Positions 43,369 to 53,300 of a stretch of 64,000 bases of DNA are shown in pieces. The DNA comes from Paenibacillus sp. FSL R5-0345 (GTDB lineage: Bacteria > Bacillota > Bacilli > Paenibacillales > Paenibacillaceae). The position numbers and the translations under genes were made by a program. Numbering within the stretch: the stretch's first letter is position 1; each line of letters begins with the position of its first letter. The stretch is taken from positions 6,324,001 to 6,388,000 of the forward strand of contig NZ_CP009281.1 of assembly GCF_000758585.1 (NCBI RefSeq), in the 5' to 3' direction. The notes beneath the pieces were generated by a model, which did no database searches, was not told where the DNA came from, and worked only from the letters and a program-made list of their open reading frames with translations.

Positions 43369-44286
43369 ATGAGCGATAAAACTGTGGACAAACAAGAGCA
43401 GATAATTAAGATCGCCATGCAGTTATTCGCTGTAAAAGGCTCCTCATCCACGTCCATGCAAGAGATCGCCGAATTATGCGGAATTTCGAAGGGAAGCTTG
43501 TATCTAGTATTCAAATCAAAAGAAGAACTGGAACGAAGTATTTTTCTCTACTGTTACCGAATGATTCGTGATCCCTTATTGCGTGAAGAACAAGAAACCC
43601 AAAGAACACCGCGTGAGAAGCTTAGGAATCAAATAGAAATTCTACTGAGCCATGTATACGAATTACGGGAGTTCTTACAGCGTCAAATTCAGGAAGTTGC
43701 CGGAAAAGGATTTGATACTGATGTACCGGAATGGCTACGTAGAAACAATGCCTCCTTCTTGCGCTGGCTTCAGGTGAAGATGGAGACCCTTTATGGAAAA
43801 GACATCGTTCCCTATACCGGAGATTTATGTATTGTAGGTCATGGACTAATCAAGTCATATATTGCGGTTATTTTTCGTCAGGATACCCATTTGTCCCTTG
43901 CCGTTATGGCTGATCATCTAATGAATCTACTAGATATTATTGTAGCTGGTCTTCTTACAAGTAAGCAGGCGCCTCTCATCAACTCTACTATTCTAGCAAG
44001 CTGGATGGAGGAGAATGAGGAGAGTAAGCGCAAGAATCCACTTCAGATCATTAAGGACATGAAGACTGTGGTCAGTAAATTAGATAGTATAGAACCCGAA
44101 GAGTCAGCCGATTTGCTGGAATCACTCAACATTCTAGAAGGCGAAGTTCTCTTACCACACCCACGCAAAGCAATCATACAGGGGATGTTGTCCAACCTCC
44201 AATCCTGCTCAGAGCTCACTACACCATTGGAAGAATTGAGGAAGCTGGTTACCTCTTTTTCAAATCATTCATGCGTATTTCGTTAA
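43369..44286 (+). CDS. TetR-family transcriptional regulator of the RND pump
   Basis: A 305-residue protein, long for TetR. The N-terminal helix-turn-helix is clear: IIKIAMQLFAVKGSSSTSMQEIAELCGISKGSLYLVFKSKEELE (12-55). The ligand domain is followed by an extra ~90 residues (NPLQIIKDMKTVVSKLDSIEPEESADLLESL...) that are probably helical. It likely represses its own operon and the pump. AAAGGAGG precedes the ATG. Confidence 0.88.
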   Translation: MSDKTVDKQEQIIKIAMQLFAVKGSSSTSMQEIAELCGISKGSLYLVFKSKEELERSIFLYCYRMIRDPLLREEQETQRTPREKLRNQIEILLSHVYELREFLQRQIQEVAGKGFDTDVPEWLRRNNASFLRWLQVKMETLYGKDIVPYTGDLCIVGHGLIKSYIAVIFRQDTHLSLAVMADHLMNLLDIIVAGLLTSKQAPLINSTILASWMEENEESKRKNPLQIIKDMKTVVSKLDSIEPEESADLLESLNILEGEVLLPHPRKAIIQGMLSNLQSCSELTTPLEELRKLVTSFSNHSCVFR

Positions 44287-44319
44287 TTGCTCTATAAAGA
44301 GTTCGTGAGAGAGAAGAAC

Positions 44320-44403
44320 ATGGATAGCGAGTATTATAAATTTTCAAAATGGCGCCTATTTCGTAAAGAAAAGGCCCGAGAGGAGCAGAAACGAAACTTA
44401 TGA
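44320..44403 (+). CDS. 27-residue basic peptide ORF overlapping the RND pump start
   Basis: ATG at 44320 to TGA at 44401-44403 encodes 27 residues, beginning MDSEYYKFSKWRLFRKEK and rich in Lys/Arg/Glu. AGAGAGAAGAAC precedes the ATG. Its stop overlaps the pump's start as TTATGAAAAG, the arrangement used for translational coupling. The pump gene has GAGAGGAGC at a fair distance of its own, so coupling is an inference. I recognise no homologue. Confidence 0.55.
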   Translation: MDSEYYKFSKWRLFRKEKAREEQKRNL

Positions 44404-47400
44404 AAAGCTTAATTAATTTCTCGCTCAGGAACAAATTTGCCATTTGGCTTCTGACGATAATCATTGTATTTGCCGGTTTATATAGCGGACTGACAATGAA
44501 GCAAGAAACCTTACCTAATATTAGTATACCCTATCTTAGCGTAACAACCATTTATCCGGGTGCTGCACCAGAAGGTGTCGTAAATGATGTCAGCAAACCC
44601 TTGGAGCAAAAGCTACGCAATGTGGATGGTGTAAAAACGATCACCTCTACTTCTCTGGAGAATGCCTCCAGTATCCAAATCGAGTTCGATTATGGTACGA
44701 ATCTGGATAATGCGACAGCAGCAGTTCGCGAATCGCTAAATGAAGTCTCACTGCCAGACAATGCGCAGAAGCCTTCCATTTCTCGCTTTAGCCTTAGCTC
44801 AATGCCTGTCGTTTCCCTCAGTCTATCCAATGGGGATTCAGAGGATCTCGAGGAACTAACCCGTATTGCCGAGAACGACATTCGCCCTGCCCTTGAGGAT
44901 GTTGAGGGTGTCGCTTCTATACAAATCTCTGGACAATATGTTAAAGAGGTTTCGCTTAAGTTCAATCAAGACAAGCTGAGCCAATATGGATTAACCGAAG
45001 ATACAGTTAAAGGTATTATTCAAGGCTCTTCCCTCCGTGTTCCACTAGGACTGTTCGAGATGGACAAAGCCCAAAAGGCAGTAGTAATAGATGGCAACAT
45101 CACTACTGTTGATGATCTTAAAAATGTGGCCATTCCAGTGATGCCAACTGGGGCTGCCGGTGCTGCTGGTGCTGGTTCTCCTGGAGCTGAGGCTGCTGGG
45201 GCTGCCGGAGCAGGTGCCGGAAGTGCTGCTGGTGCAGGCGCTGTAGGCGGAGCTGCAAATATGGGACTGCCAACTGTGAAGCTGGGAGAGCTTGCCACGA
45301 TTGAGGTTGTTGGGAATTCTGAATCTATCTCCCGTACGAATGGTAAAGAATCGATCGGTATCCAGATTGTCAAAGCCAATGATGCCAACACTGTTGATGT
45401 CGTAAATGGCGTTAAGGACAAAACTGAAGAATTAAAAGCACAATATAAAGGCATCGATCTAACAGTTCTGCTTGACCAAGGTAAGCCGATTGAGGACTCC
45501 GTAAATACAATGTTGTCCAAGGCAGTATTTGGTGCACTTTTCGCAGTAATCATCATTTTGGTCTTCCTGCGGAATATCCGTTCGACGATCATTTCTATCA
45601 TCTCAATTCCATTATCACTACTGATCGCAGTGTTATGTCTGCGTCAAATGGATATCACGCTTAATATGATGACCCTTGGAGCGATGACCGTTGCTATCGG
45701 GCGGGTAGTCGATGACTCGATTGTCGTCATAGAGAACATATACCGGCGGCTCTCCTTATCTGGTGAGAAGCTAAAAGGTCGGGAATTAATCAGTGCAGCG
45801 ACCCGTGAAATGTTCGTACCCATCATGTCCTCAACGATTGTAACCATCGCGGTGTTCTTACCGCTTGCTCTCGTAAGTGGTATGGTTGGCGAGCTGTTCT
45901 TGCCTTTCGCTTTAACCATGGTCTTCGCCCTGCTCGCTTCATTGGTGGTTGCGATTACCCTAGTGCCTGCAATGGCTCACTCCTTGTTCCGCAATGGGTT
46001 AAAAGGCAAGAAAACGCACAGTGAGAAACCAGACAGACTGTCTGCCGGTTATCAAAAAATTCTGAACTGGTGTCTTTCTCATAAGCTCGTTACGTTCGGA
46101 GTCGCAGTTCTCCTCCTTGCGGGCAGCTTGTTCCTGATCAAGCCTATCGGCGTTAGCTTTATGCCTTCTCAAGAGGATAAAACGGTAATGTTAACCTACT
46201 CACCGAAGGCTGGACAAAGAACTGAAGAAGTTCAAGAGCAAGGCCTGAAAGCTGAGAAATATATTTTAGCGCAGCAGCATGTGGATAAAATGCAATATTC
46301 CATCGGTGGCGGCGGCCCAATGGGTATGGGCGGATCCAGCAACTCAGGACTCTTTTTCATCGTTTATGATAGCGATACTCCTGATTTCGAAAACGTAAAA
46401 GAGAAGTTGATCGAAGGCTTAGCCGCAGAAGTTCCAGATGGTGTATGGGGCGATATGTCCGCCATGATGAGCGGAGGTATGGGTGGAAGCACGTTAACCG
46501 TAAATATATTCGGAGATGAACTAGATCAAATTAAGCCGGTAGCGGATGACATCGCCAAGATCGTACAAGCTGACACCTCTAATTTCAAAGATGGAGAAAC
46601 AAGCCTCAAAGAAGCTTACGATCAATATACGATTGTAGCGGATCAAGAAAAGCTTAGCTCCCTTGGACTTACAGCGGGACAAATTGCGATGAAGCTAGCT
46701 CCTGCCGGCACACGTCCAGTACTCACAGAAGTAGAAATGGACGGCAAGAACTACAAAGTCTATATCGAAACTGATAAAGAAACGTATAAGAGTATTAAAG
46801 AAATGGAAGAGGCTACATTGACTTCACCACTAGGCATTTCCGTGCCAATCGGGCAAGTCGCTAAAATTGAAAACGGCTCTTCCCCTGACTCGATTACTCG
46901 GATGGACGGTAAAATGAAGGTAGATGTCACTGCTGAGATTATTTCTAGTGACGTCAATAGTGCTTCAAATATCGTGAAGGAAAAAGTAGATGCTATGGAA
47001 TTACCTGATGGCGTAACGGTTAGCTTCGGTGGTGTAACTGAGCAGATCAATGATACGTTTGGTCAATTAGGTATTGCTATGGCAGCTGCTATTGCCATCG
47101 TATACTTCGTGCTTGTGGTTACATTTGGCGGTGGATTAGCTCCATTTGCTATCCTGTTCTCACTTCCTTTCACCATCATCGGGGTACTCGTAGCCCTTCT
47201 GATTGCTGGGGAAACCTTAAACGTCTCCTCCCTCATGGGTGCGCTGATGTTGATTGGTATCGTAGTTACAAATGCGATTGTCCTCATCGACCGCGTTATT
47301 CATAAGGAAAAAGAAGGAATGACCACACGTCAAGCCTTGCTTGAAGCAGGCGGTACACGTTTACGTCCAATCTTGATGACTGCACTTGCAACAATTGGTG

Positions 47401-47570
47401 CATTGCTGCCACTGGTTACAGGACTCGAAAACAGTGCGGGGATCATCTCCAAAGGACTAGGCGTTACTGTTATCGGCGGTTTGATCAGCTCCACGCTGCT
47501 GACACTTGTAGTAGTGCCAGTCGTGTATGAATTCCTGATGAAATTCCGCAGTAAAAAGGTAATTGACTAG
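44400..47570 (+). CDS. RND-family efflux transporter, Gram-positive SwrC/YerP type
   Basis: A 1056-residue HAE-1-like RND protein: a first membrane helix (14-33), periplasmic-type porter domain, six helices (~365-540), a second porter half and six more helices (~890-1050). Conserved acidic residues of the proton relay appear in GRVVDDSIVVIENI. It resembles SwrC, which exports surfactin in B. subtilis; here there is no outer membrane partner. A ~40-residue Gly/Ala-rich insert lies near 248-288 and a Gly/Met-rich stretch near 637-645. Co-transcribed with the upstream TetR gene. Confidence 0.9.
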   Translation: MKSLINFSLRNKFAIWLLTIIIVFAGLYSGLTMKQETLPNISIPYLSVTTIYPGAAPEGVVNDVSKPLEQKLRNVDGVKTITSTSLENASSIQIEFDYGTNLDNATAAVRESLNEVSLPDNAQKPSISRFSLSSMPVVSLSLSNGDSEDLEELTRIAENDIRPALEDVEGVASIQISGQYVKEVSLKFNQDKLSQYGLTEDTVKGIIQGSSLRVPLGLFEMDKAQKAVVIDGNITTVDDLKNVAIPVMPTGAAGAAGAGSPGAEAAGAAGAGAGSAAGAGAVGGAANMGLPTVKLGELATIEVVGNSESISRTNGKESIGIQIVKANDANTVDVVNGVKDKTEELKAQYKGIDLTVLLDQGKPIEDSVNTMLSKAVFGALFAVIIILVFLRNIRSTIISIISIPLSLLIAVLCLRQMDITLNMMTLGAMTVAIGRVVDDSIVVIENIYRRLSLSGEKLKGRELISAATREMFVPIMSSTIVTIAVFLPLALVSGMVGELFLPFALTMVFALLASLVVAITLVPAMAHSLFRNGLKGKKTHSEKPDRLSAGYQKILNWCLSHKLVTFGVAVLLLAGSLFLIKPIGVSFMPSQEDKTVMLTYSPKAGQRTEEVQEQGLKAEKYILAQQHVDKMQYSIGGGGPMGMGGSSNSGLFFIVYDSDTPDFENVKEKLIEGLAAEVPDGVWGDMSAMMSGGMGGSTLTVNIFGDELDQIKPVADDIAKIVQADTSNFKDGETSLKEAYDQYTIVADQEKLSSLGLTAGQIAMKLAPAGTRPVLTEVEMDGKNYKVYIETDKETYKSIKEMEEATLTSPLGISVPIGQVAKIENGSSPDSITRMDGKMKVDVTAEIISSDVNSASNIVKEKVDAMELPDGVTVSFGGVTEQINDTFGQLGIAMAAAIAIVYFVLVVTFGGGLAPFAILFSLPFTIIGVLVALLIAGETLNVSSLMGALMLIGIVVTNAIVLIDRVIHKEKEGMTTRQALLEAGGTRLRPILMTALATIGALLPLVTGLENSAGIISKGLGVTVIGGLISSTLLTLVVVPVVYEFLMKFRSKKVID

Positions 47571-47604
47571 AACACTTGATGCATATCAAGTAAACATGCT
47601 AAAT

Positions 47605-47658
47605 GAAGAAGCTGTCTCCAAAGTAGTGAATACTACTTATGGGGCAGCTTCTTTTTTA
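47605..47658 (+). terminator. Intrinsic terminator of the RND pump gene
   Basis: GAAGAAGCTGTCTCC...AAGTAGT/ACTACTT...GGGGCAGCTTC followed by TTTTTT, ~35 bases past the pump stop. Confidence 0.92.
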
Positions 47659-47786
47659 TGGAATGGGCAAAGTAACGGGCGCTACTTATCCATTATTTTT
47701 TTGGGTTGTGTAATGGGGCTTTTATACGGTGGCGGCGAGTGATTCGCAATAGGCTACTATGTAACGGACAATGGTTCTAAAAATAA

Positions 47787-47969
47787 TTAGGGAAAAGCTC
47801 CCTAAAAAAAGCCGATAATCACTCAAAATTAATGAAATTAGGGAATTTCTCCCTGAAAATCAGCTAATTCGCCTGATTTATTGCCCAGTCAGGTGAATTA
47901 TAGGGATTTTTTCCCTAATTACATGTCTTGTGAGCATTAACCCCAGACTTTTAGGGAGAAATTCCCTAA
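47787..47969. repeat. Four copies of a TTAGGGA...TCCCTAA palindrome
   Basis: Copies at 47787-47805, 47838-47856, 47900-47918 and 47951-47969, each with a 6-7 bp stem around a short A/T-rich loop. Between copies 2 and 3 lies a further inverted repeat, TAATTCGCCTG / CAGGTGAATTA. The region 47659-47970 has no gene. Confidence 0.8.
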
Positions 47970-48021
47970 TTATTATTCTAGAGCTTCACTCGGATCGGAA
48001 TTTGAGACTTCACTCAGATCA

Positions 48022-48084
48022 TCATTTACCTACTTCACTTGGATCACCGCTTTGTTCACCATTCGACGCTTCATTTTCCAGCAT
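48022..48084 (-). CDS. Possible 20-residue ORF with DPSE repeat
   Basis: ATG at 48084, preceded by GAAGAGGTG, encodes MLENEASNGEQSGDPSEVGK and stops at 48022. Beyond the stop another frame continues with two more similar units (DDLSEV, SDPSEAL) to a TAA, matching three direct repeats of a CTTCACTYRGATC sequence on the plus strand. It may be a small acidic protein broken by a frameshift. It follows a terminator, so expression would need its own promoter. Confidence 0.25.
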   Translation of the reverse strand: MLENEASNGEQSGDPSEVGK

Positions 48085-48103
48085 AATTCACACCTCTTCA
48101 GCA

Positions 48104-48136
48104 CGAAAAACCCGGCCTAATTTATAGGCCGGGCTC
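48104..48136 (-). terminator. Intrinsic terminator of the TorD-like gene
   Basis: Minus strand AGCCCGGCCT-ATAAATT-AGGCCGGG followed by TTTTT, 16 bases past the stop. Confidence 0.93.
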
Positions 48137-48151
48137 TGTATTATAGTGTTC

Positions 48152-48844
48152 TTATACCATTGCTGTTGCACTGCTCTCCAGCGAAGCTCTCCAGGAACGC
48201 AGCATTTGCAAATCAAGGGGTAGAAACTCAACGAGCATATGGGAAAGTCCCAAATACAACGTACTATCCGTTGCCGCATTTAATTTCTCACAGAACTGTG
48301 GAGTCCATTGCAGTAAATGATCCTCCAAAAAGGCTACCTGAATATCAAGTAGATCCATAGCACTTCTAATTGAGAAGCTATTGTACAACATCCGCTCATG
48401 CATTACTGCCATAAATTCCAGCTCAATAGCAATATGATCATCAGCCTCACCATTACATTTGTTAAATACGATTCCCGCGGAAGTATACACATCAGCAAGC
48501 ACGTTGCAGAAATCTTCAGAACGCCCTAGAATAGCAGCTTCACGTAATTTAAAAGAGCTTACTGTTTGTTCATGCATAAGCCGTTTATACTCTTGGCTCT
48601 CTTTCTCGCATATATAAGGTAGCTTATTCGGTTCCTGACTCAAATATCGTTTCAGTTCCCGTCCACCTTCCGTCATCTCTGCTGCAACACTCATCTTGCG
48701 ATTGCGGCTCCACTGAGCCACAAGCGAGAGTGATGGTTTTCTACCCAAAAAATCCACTAAAAGCTGATATATTAATCCCCGACTTTCCAACCAATGGCTA
48801 AATGCCTCCGGCACGGCGAGCGATGGAACAGTTTGCATAGTCAT
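48152..48844 (-). CDS. TorD/DmsD-family molybdoenzyme chaperone-like protein
   Basis: A 230-residue, mostly helical protein. ELEFMAVMHERM, then VAFLEDHLLQWTPQFCEKLNAAT and YLGLSHMLVEFLPLDLQML, follows the TorD/NarJ-type pattern (E-x-x-FM, Q-x-x-FL-x-x-HL-x-x-W-x-P-x-F). Such proteins hold molybdenum enzymes for cofactor insertion and Tat export. The ATG at 48844 has GGAGG 9 bases upstream. It is divergent from moaA, a molybdenum cofactor gene, which supports the assignment, but no molybdoenzyme is in the window. Confidence 0.72.
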   Translation of the reverse strand: MTMQTVPSLAVPEAFSHWLESRGLIYQLLVDFLGRKPSLSLVAQWSRNRKMSVAAEMTEGGRELKRYLSQEPNKLPYICEKESQEYKRLMHEQTVSSFKLREAAILGRSEDFCNVLADVYTSAGIVFNKCNGEADDHIAIELEFMAVMHERMLYNSFSIRSAMDLLDIQVAFLEDHLLQWTPQFCEKLNAATDSTLYLGLSHMLVEFLPLDLQMLRSWRASLESSATAMV

Positions 48845-49258
48845 TTTGCAAATCCTCCTCAATGGGTTTCCCGGTCACGCATCGTCACATTACGATATGC
48901 ATTTTCCGGTATCCTTTCTGTTTTCGCAAAAGTGAACGTAAAAGTAATCCGCACCTAGATTATATCGGATATTTAAAACGCTTTCCGTGAGCATTCTATG
49001 ACTAATCACTTCATTTGTCGTACTTTTGTCACATTTTCGCAAGTCTATTTCGGCTTCGTTATTTTATTTAGTTTGTCCATTATTATGCAAAAAAATCATA
49101 TGCCGACTTCTTCAAAAAGGGAGTGCTCGACCCATCCAACACTTTGCTCATTGACGTACCTCCGAGCGATCTTTAAAATTCTAAACAAGTATAAACGCCT
49201 TCGCCTCCTCTTAAGGAGAGAAGCACTCAAAACACCAACAAATGAAGGGAGCAACGCC
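48845..49258. other. 414-base divergent intergenic region between the TorD-like gene and moaA
   Basis: It must hold promoters for both genes, but I could not settle -35/-10 pairs. The moaA frame is open back to 48998 without a usable ribosome binding site. A small palindrome CTCCTCTTAAGGAG lies near 49206-49219. No molybdenum-cofactor riboswitch was recognised. Confidence 0.5.
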
Positions 49259-50260
49259 ATGGAGCCGCTGACGGACCCTTTTGGACGTTTACACGATTAC
49301 ATCCGCATTTCGGTTACCGACCGCTGCAACCTGCGTTGCATTTATTGTATGCCAGCGGAAGGGATGGAATTCCAGCCGCAGGACGAGATTCTAAGCTATG
49401 AGGAAATCACCGCAATTGTGGAATCGCTAGCCCCCCTTGGATTGCGTAAGGTACGGCTAACAGGAGGAGAACCTCTTGTACGCAAAGACCTGGAGAAGCT
49501 AGTGACTATGATATCCGCCATTCCGGGGATTGACGATATTTCACTGACTACGAACGGATTAATGCTTCCAGCGAAAGCAGCGCTGCTAAAAGAAGCCGGG
49601 CTGTCACGAGTGAATATCAGTCTGGACTCTTTACGGCAAGATCGCTTCTCTATGATTACACGCGGCGGTGAAGTCTCCAAGGTACTAAAGGGAATCGAGG
49701 CAGCACAAGCTGCTGGACTGGAGCCAATCAAGCTTAACGTTGTATTAATGAAGGGGATTAATGATGACGAGATCAAAGACTTCATCTCCCTTACGTTGAA
49801 CAGTCCACTAAATGTACGCTTTATTGAATATATGCCCATCGGAAGTGCTACTGATTCTTGGCGCCAATCCTATCTGCCGCTGGAAACGGTTATAGAAGCT
49901 TGTACTGCGGCCGGCTGGGAGACCGAGGAGGCAGAGATGCCATCTGGTAATGGCCCTTCCCAGAATCGGCGGGTTATTGGAGCGCAAGGAACGTTCGGTC
50001 TAATCCATCCAGTAAGCGATCACTTTTGCGATAACTGCAATCGTCTAAGACTAACTGCAGATGGCCATATCAAAGCTTGTCTATATTGGGAAGATGAGTA
50101 CAATGTCCGCCCCCTAATAAGCGATCCCGCAGCAGTGCAGGCCTTATTCCGCAAAGCTCTGGGTAACAAGCCACATAACCACGAAATGGCATTAGCCTTG
50201 GAGAAAAAAGCACAAAGCCACACGCCGACGGCTCGGCGTATGTCTCAAATTGGAGGCTAG
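49259..50260 (+). CDS. moaA: GTP 3',8-cyclase MoaA (molybdenum cofactor biosynthesis)
   Basis: A radical-SAM enzyme starting molybdopterin synthesis from GTP. The 333-residue protein has the N-terminal 4Fe-4S motif C23-NLR-C27-IY-C30, RLTGGEPLVRKDLEKL, the C-terminal cluster cysteines in FCDNCNRLRLTADGHIKAC, and the conserved terminal Gly-Gly. ATG at 49259 has AAGGGAG upstream and gives the normal DPFGRLHDYIRISVTDRCNLRC start. Other moa/moe genes are not in this window. Confidence 0.96.
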   Translation: MEPLTDPFGRLHDYIRISVTDRCNLRCIYCMPAEGMEFQPQDEILSYEEITAIVESLAPLGLRKVRLTGGEPLVRKDLEKLVTMISAIPGIDDISLTTNGLMLPAKAALLKEAGLSRVNISLDSLRQDRFSMITRGGEVSKVLKGIEAAQAAGLEPIKLNVVLMKGINDDEIKDFISLTLNSPLNVRFIEYMPIGSATDSWRQSYLPLETVIEACTAAGWETEEAEMPSGNGPSQNRRVIGAQGTFGLIHPVSDHFCDNCNRLRLTADGHIKACLYWEDEYNVRPLISDPAAVQALFRKALGNKPHNHEMALALEKKAQSHTPTARRMSQIGG

Positions 50261-50271
50261 TCCGTCTCATT

Positions 50272-50313
50272 AAAAACGCCGCTTTCCCCAAGTCATCTGG
50301 GAAAAGCGGCGTT
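50272..50313. terminator. Bidirectional terminator between moaA and the SLH protein
   Basis: AACGCCGCTTTCCCC...GGGAAAAGCGGCGTT, with TTTTTA following on the minus strand and TTCATTT on the plus strand. It lies between converging stops. Confidence 0.88.
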
Positions 50314-50351
50314 TCATTTAGAGATTAAAGGATAGCCTTCGCCATCCACTA

Positions 50352-53300
50352 TTATAGATATAGAGCCTCGAGCAGCTTGTAAAGCGTCGTTGCTGCCTCC
50401 GCTCTTGTAGCATTATTCTCAGGTCGGAACGTATGATCCTCAAATCCACCCAAAATACCAGCTTCAACACCTGCTTGCACAGATGACTGTGCCCATTGTG
50501 GAATGGAAGCAAGATCCACAAAGTTCCCCTCATTATCCGTTTGCTTATGGGCATTGACCTTCAAAGCATTAGCGAGCATAACTGACATTTCAGCACGTGT
50601 AATCTTCTCAGAAGGCTCGAAGAACTTTTTACCGTTTACATCATATCCACGAAGGATTCCGGCATCTACCGCCGCTGCTACATCACCTGCAGCCCAAGCT
50701 GGAATCGCACTTTGATCCTCGAATTTCACTGTGCTGCCTGTAGTTTGCAAACCAAGCGCCCTTACAATCATAGAAGCGAACTGCGCCCGGGTAACATCCT
50801 CATTCGGGCGGAAGGTATGATCCTCGTACCCTTTCATGATGCCCATGCCAATTAGACGGTCTGTAAATTCTGTGGACCAATGATTATTCAAATCAGTAGG
50901 CGACGGGGCCTTATAATTAAACACAGCATATTTGGCAAATTGATTTACACTTGTAGTTATAGTCCCATCCGATTGGATGCTTCCACCTACATATACCCAC
51001 TTATTAAGCTGTTCATTGTAATAGTAAATAGCTGCTTTATGCCCTGGTGTAATCTGACCCGCATCGTAATTCAGAGATAGTTCTACGGGTTTATTAAGCA
51101 TTCCAATCTTGTCGCTAGTAAGCTCTAATGCTGCACTCACAGCCTGAAGATCACCCATCACTGGTGTCTCACCGGTGGCAACAACCGTAAAGACAATTTC
51201 ACTGTCTGCAGACAATGCTCCAGCCGGAATTGTAAAGCTGCCCATGTCTTTAAGTGTGCCCGTTCCTCCCTGCTGTGCTTTTACATCCAATTCCACATAC
51301 GGAGTTGTAGAAGGCTGCTCTGTAGGAGATGGCGTTGGCGTAGGGACTGAAGTTGCAACTGGGCCGCTGCCCCCTCCGTTATTATCTCCCCCTCCACTGC
51401 TGTTGCCCGCATTTACAACTACGGTGCGTACAACCTCAGCAGCCGCATTACCAGCCAAATCTGTGGCATTGTACTTCAGTGTATAGGTTCCTGGAGTCTG
51501 AACATCCACTGTTCCTGTCACCAGGATAGAGCCTGCAACCCCAACCTTGTCAGTAACGTCTGCGCCCAGGTCCTTGAAGTCATCGCCTTGAGTCAGACTA
51601 AGATTGCTCTCCCCCTTCAAGGTAATCACAGGTGCAGTCCGATCGATATTCACAGTAATCGGCAATGTTGTCTTATTTTCTAAAGAATCTGTTGCCTCAA
51701 ATTGCAGTTGATGTTGCCCTTCTTCCGAAATCTCAACTACTTTCCCGCTTTCATAGGGTAGGAAATCTCCGTTCACATCATTCGCTAATTGAATAGATAC
51801 ATCTGACCCAGGAATATATACGCTGGCATATACACTTACGGAAACACTCTGATTCGTCCAGCTACCGCTTAAATACGTTTGTCCGTTCTCAGTCTTTAAT
51901 GTGCTATGAAGCGCCAATGGAGTAATGCTATCATCTCCGCTAAGCGTTACTTCAAAAGCCTTCGTTTCCGTAGCCAATCCCCGCTGGATCGTAGCTGTTA
52001 AGGTTAACTTCGTATCCTTTTTAGGTTGGTAGATGAGTTTACCTTCATTCGTCATCAGAACCGGATTAGAGCTGTTCCAAAGAATACTTGTTCCGTGTTT
52101 GCCTTCGGTAGGCAACGTTAGATCAGAAGTTACTGCGCTTGTGTCTCCTAGATCTAACTCAGTCATAGTATCGTTAACGGCCTGCTGATCGCTGTACGAC
52201 TCCACATCAACAAAAATCGGATTGGAATAAAACCACATATCACTATAATTACGGGCATTGATTTCTTCGAAACGAGTCAGGTTATCGACAGTATTATTTT
52301 TAGGATCAATCTGCGGTTCGCCGTTTACGGTTTCTCCAGCAACGTCAGTTCCAAGATTAGTTCCTCTTAAACGGAAATAACGATCCTTGTCCGCTGCCCC
52401 TACCTGATACTTAATAACATTGTAGCCTTCGGCATCTGTAGTCCAGTCCTCGCTTGTGAAACGTTTCAGTACTTTTGTTGTATCGTTAGTTGCTTTGGTG
52501 TACTCAGGCGACCCAGGATCAACCTTGCCGTTGACTTCACCGGAGATCAAATCTACATGGTCCACTTTAACGGCATCGCCATTGTTATTTTGCTGTGGAC
52601 TTTTGAAACGGATCGTAAGCTCTAGGTCGTCGCCTTGTTTTACGTCCAGTTCGCCGCCCATTTCTTCCTCTTGCCCATCTCCTGATACATTAAACTCTAA
52701 GGCGTTGATGAGATCTCCAAAGACAGAGAAGGATTTCCCTGACCGCATCCCGTCTACGACAGCATTAATATCGGAGCCATCCACCCAGGTGTAGTTTTTG
52801 GAATACTCACCAGGCCAGTAACCGCTAGAGAATTGATCATTTTTTGTTTTGAAATGAAAATCTGAGTTAGCAAAATTCCAGAACCTGCGGCCCTCACCAA
52901 GCAGAGCATCCCACATTCCTCCAAGCTGAGCAACCTTGACATCTGTACCCCCGTAAGTCTCAGGCGTCTCTCCTCGATCACTCGACATCTGATTGCCCAG
53001 CATACCTTCAAAGCCGAAGACAAGATTTGGATCGACATTATTAAAGTCCCGGATATCCTCTATTTTAAGCTCCGAGCTTGTTCCATTTTTTCTGGAGGGA
53101 TGATTGATCAGTACATAACTATCTGGATAATGACTGCTTAGCCATTTCATAGCTGTGCGTGTATCTTCTTTTGTAGAAAAAGATCTAGTATCCGCCGCAC
53201 TCCACTCAGCCACATCTGCCGGATCGAACATACTTACATCCCGATTAGTAAATAAATATTCAAATTGATTAATAGCCTTCAAAGCTTCTGCGGACCCTGG

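Noticed and set aside
45020..45601. 193-codon minus-strand ORF
   Set aside because: Antisense to the RND pump; its Ala/Pro run is the complement of the Gly/Ala insert.
48998..49258. 87-codon N-terminal extension of MoaA
   Set aside because: No ribosome binding site before 48998, no similarity to MoaA, and a good site before the ATG at 49259.
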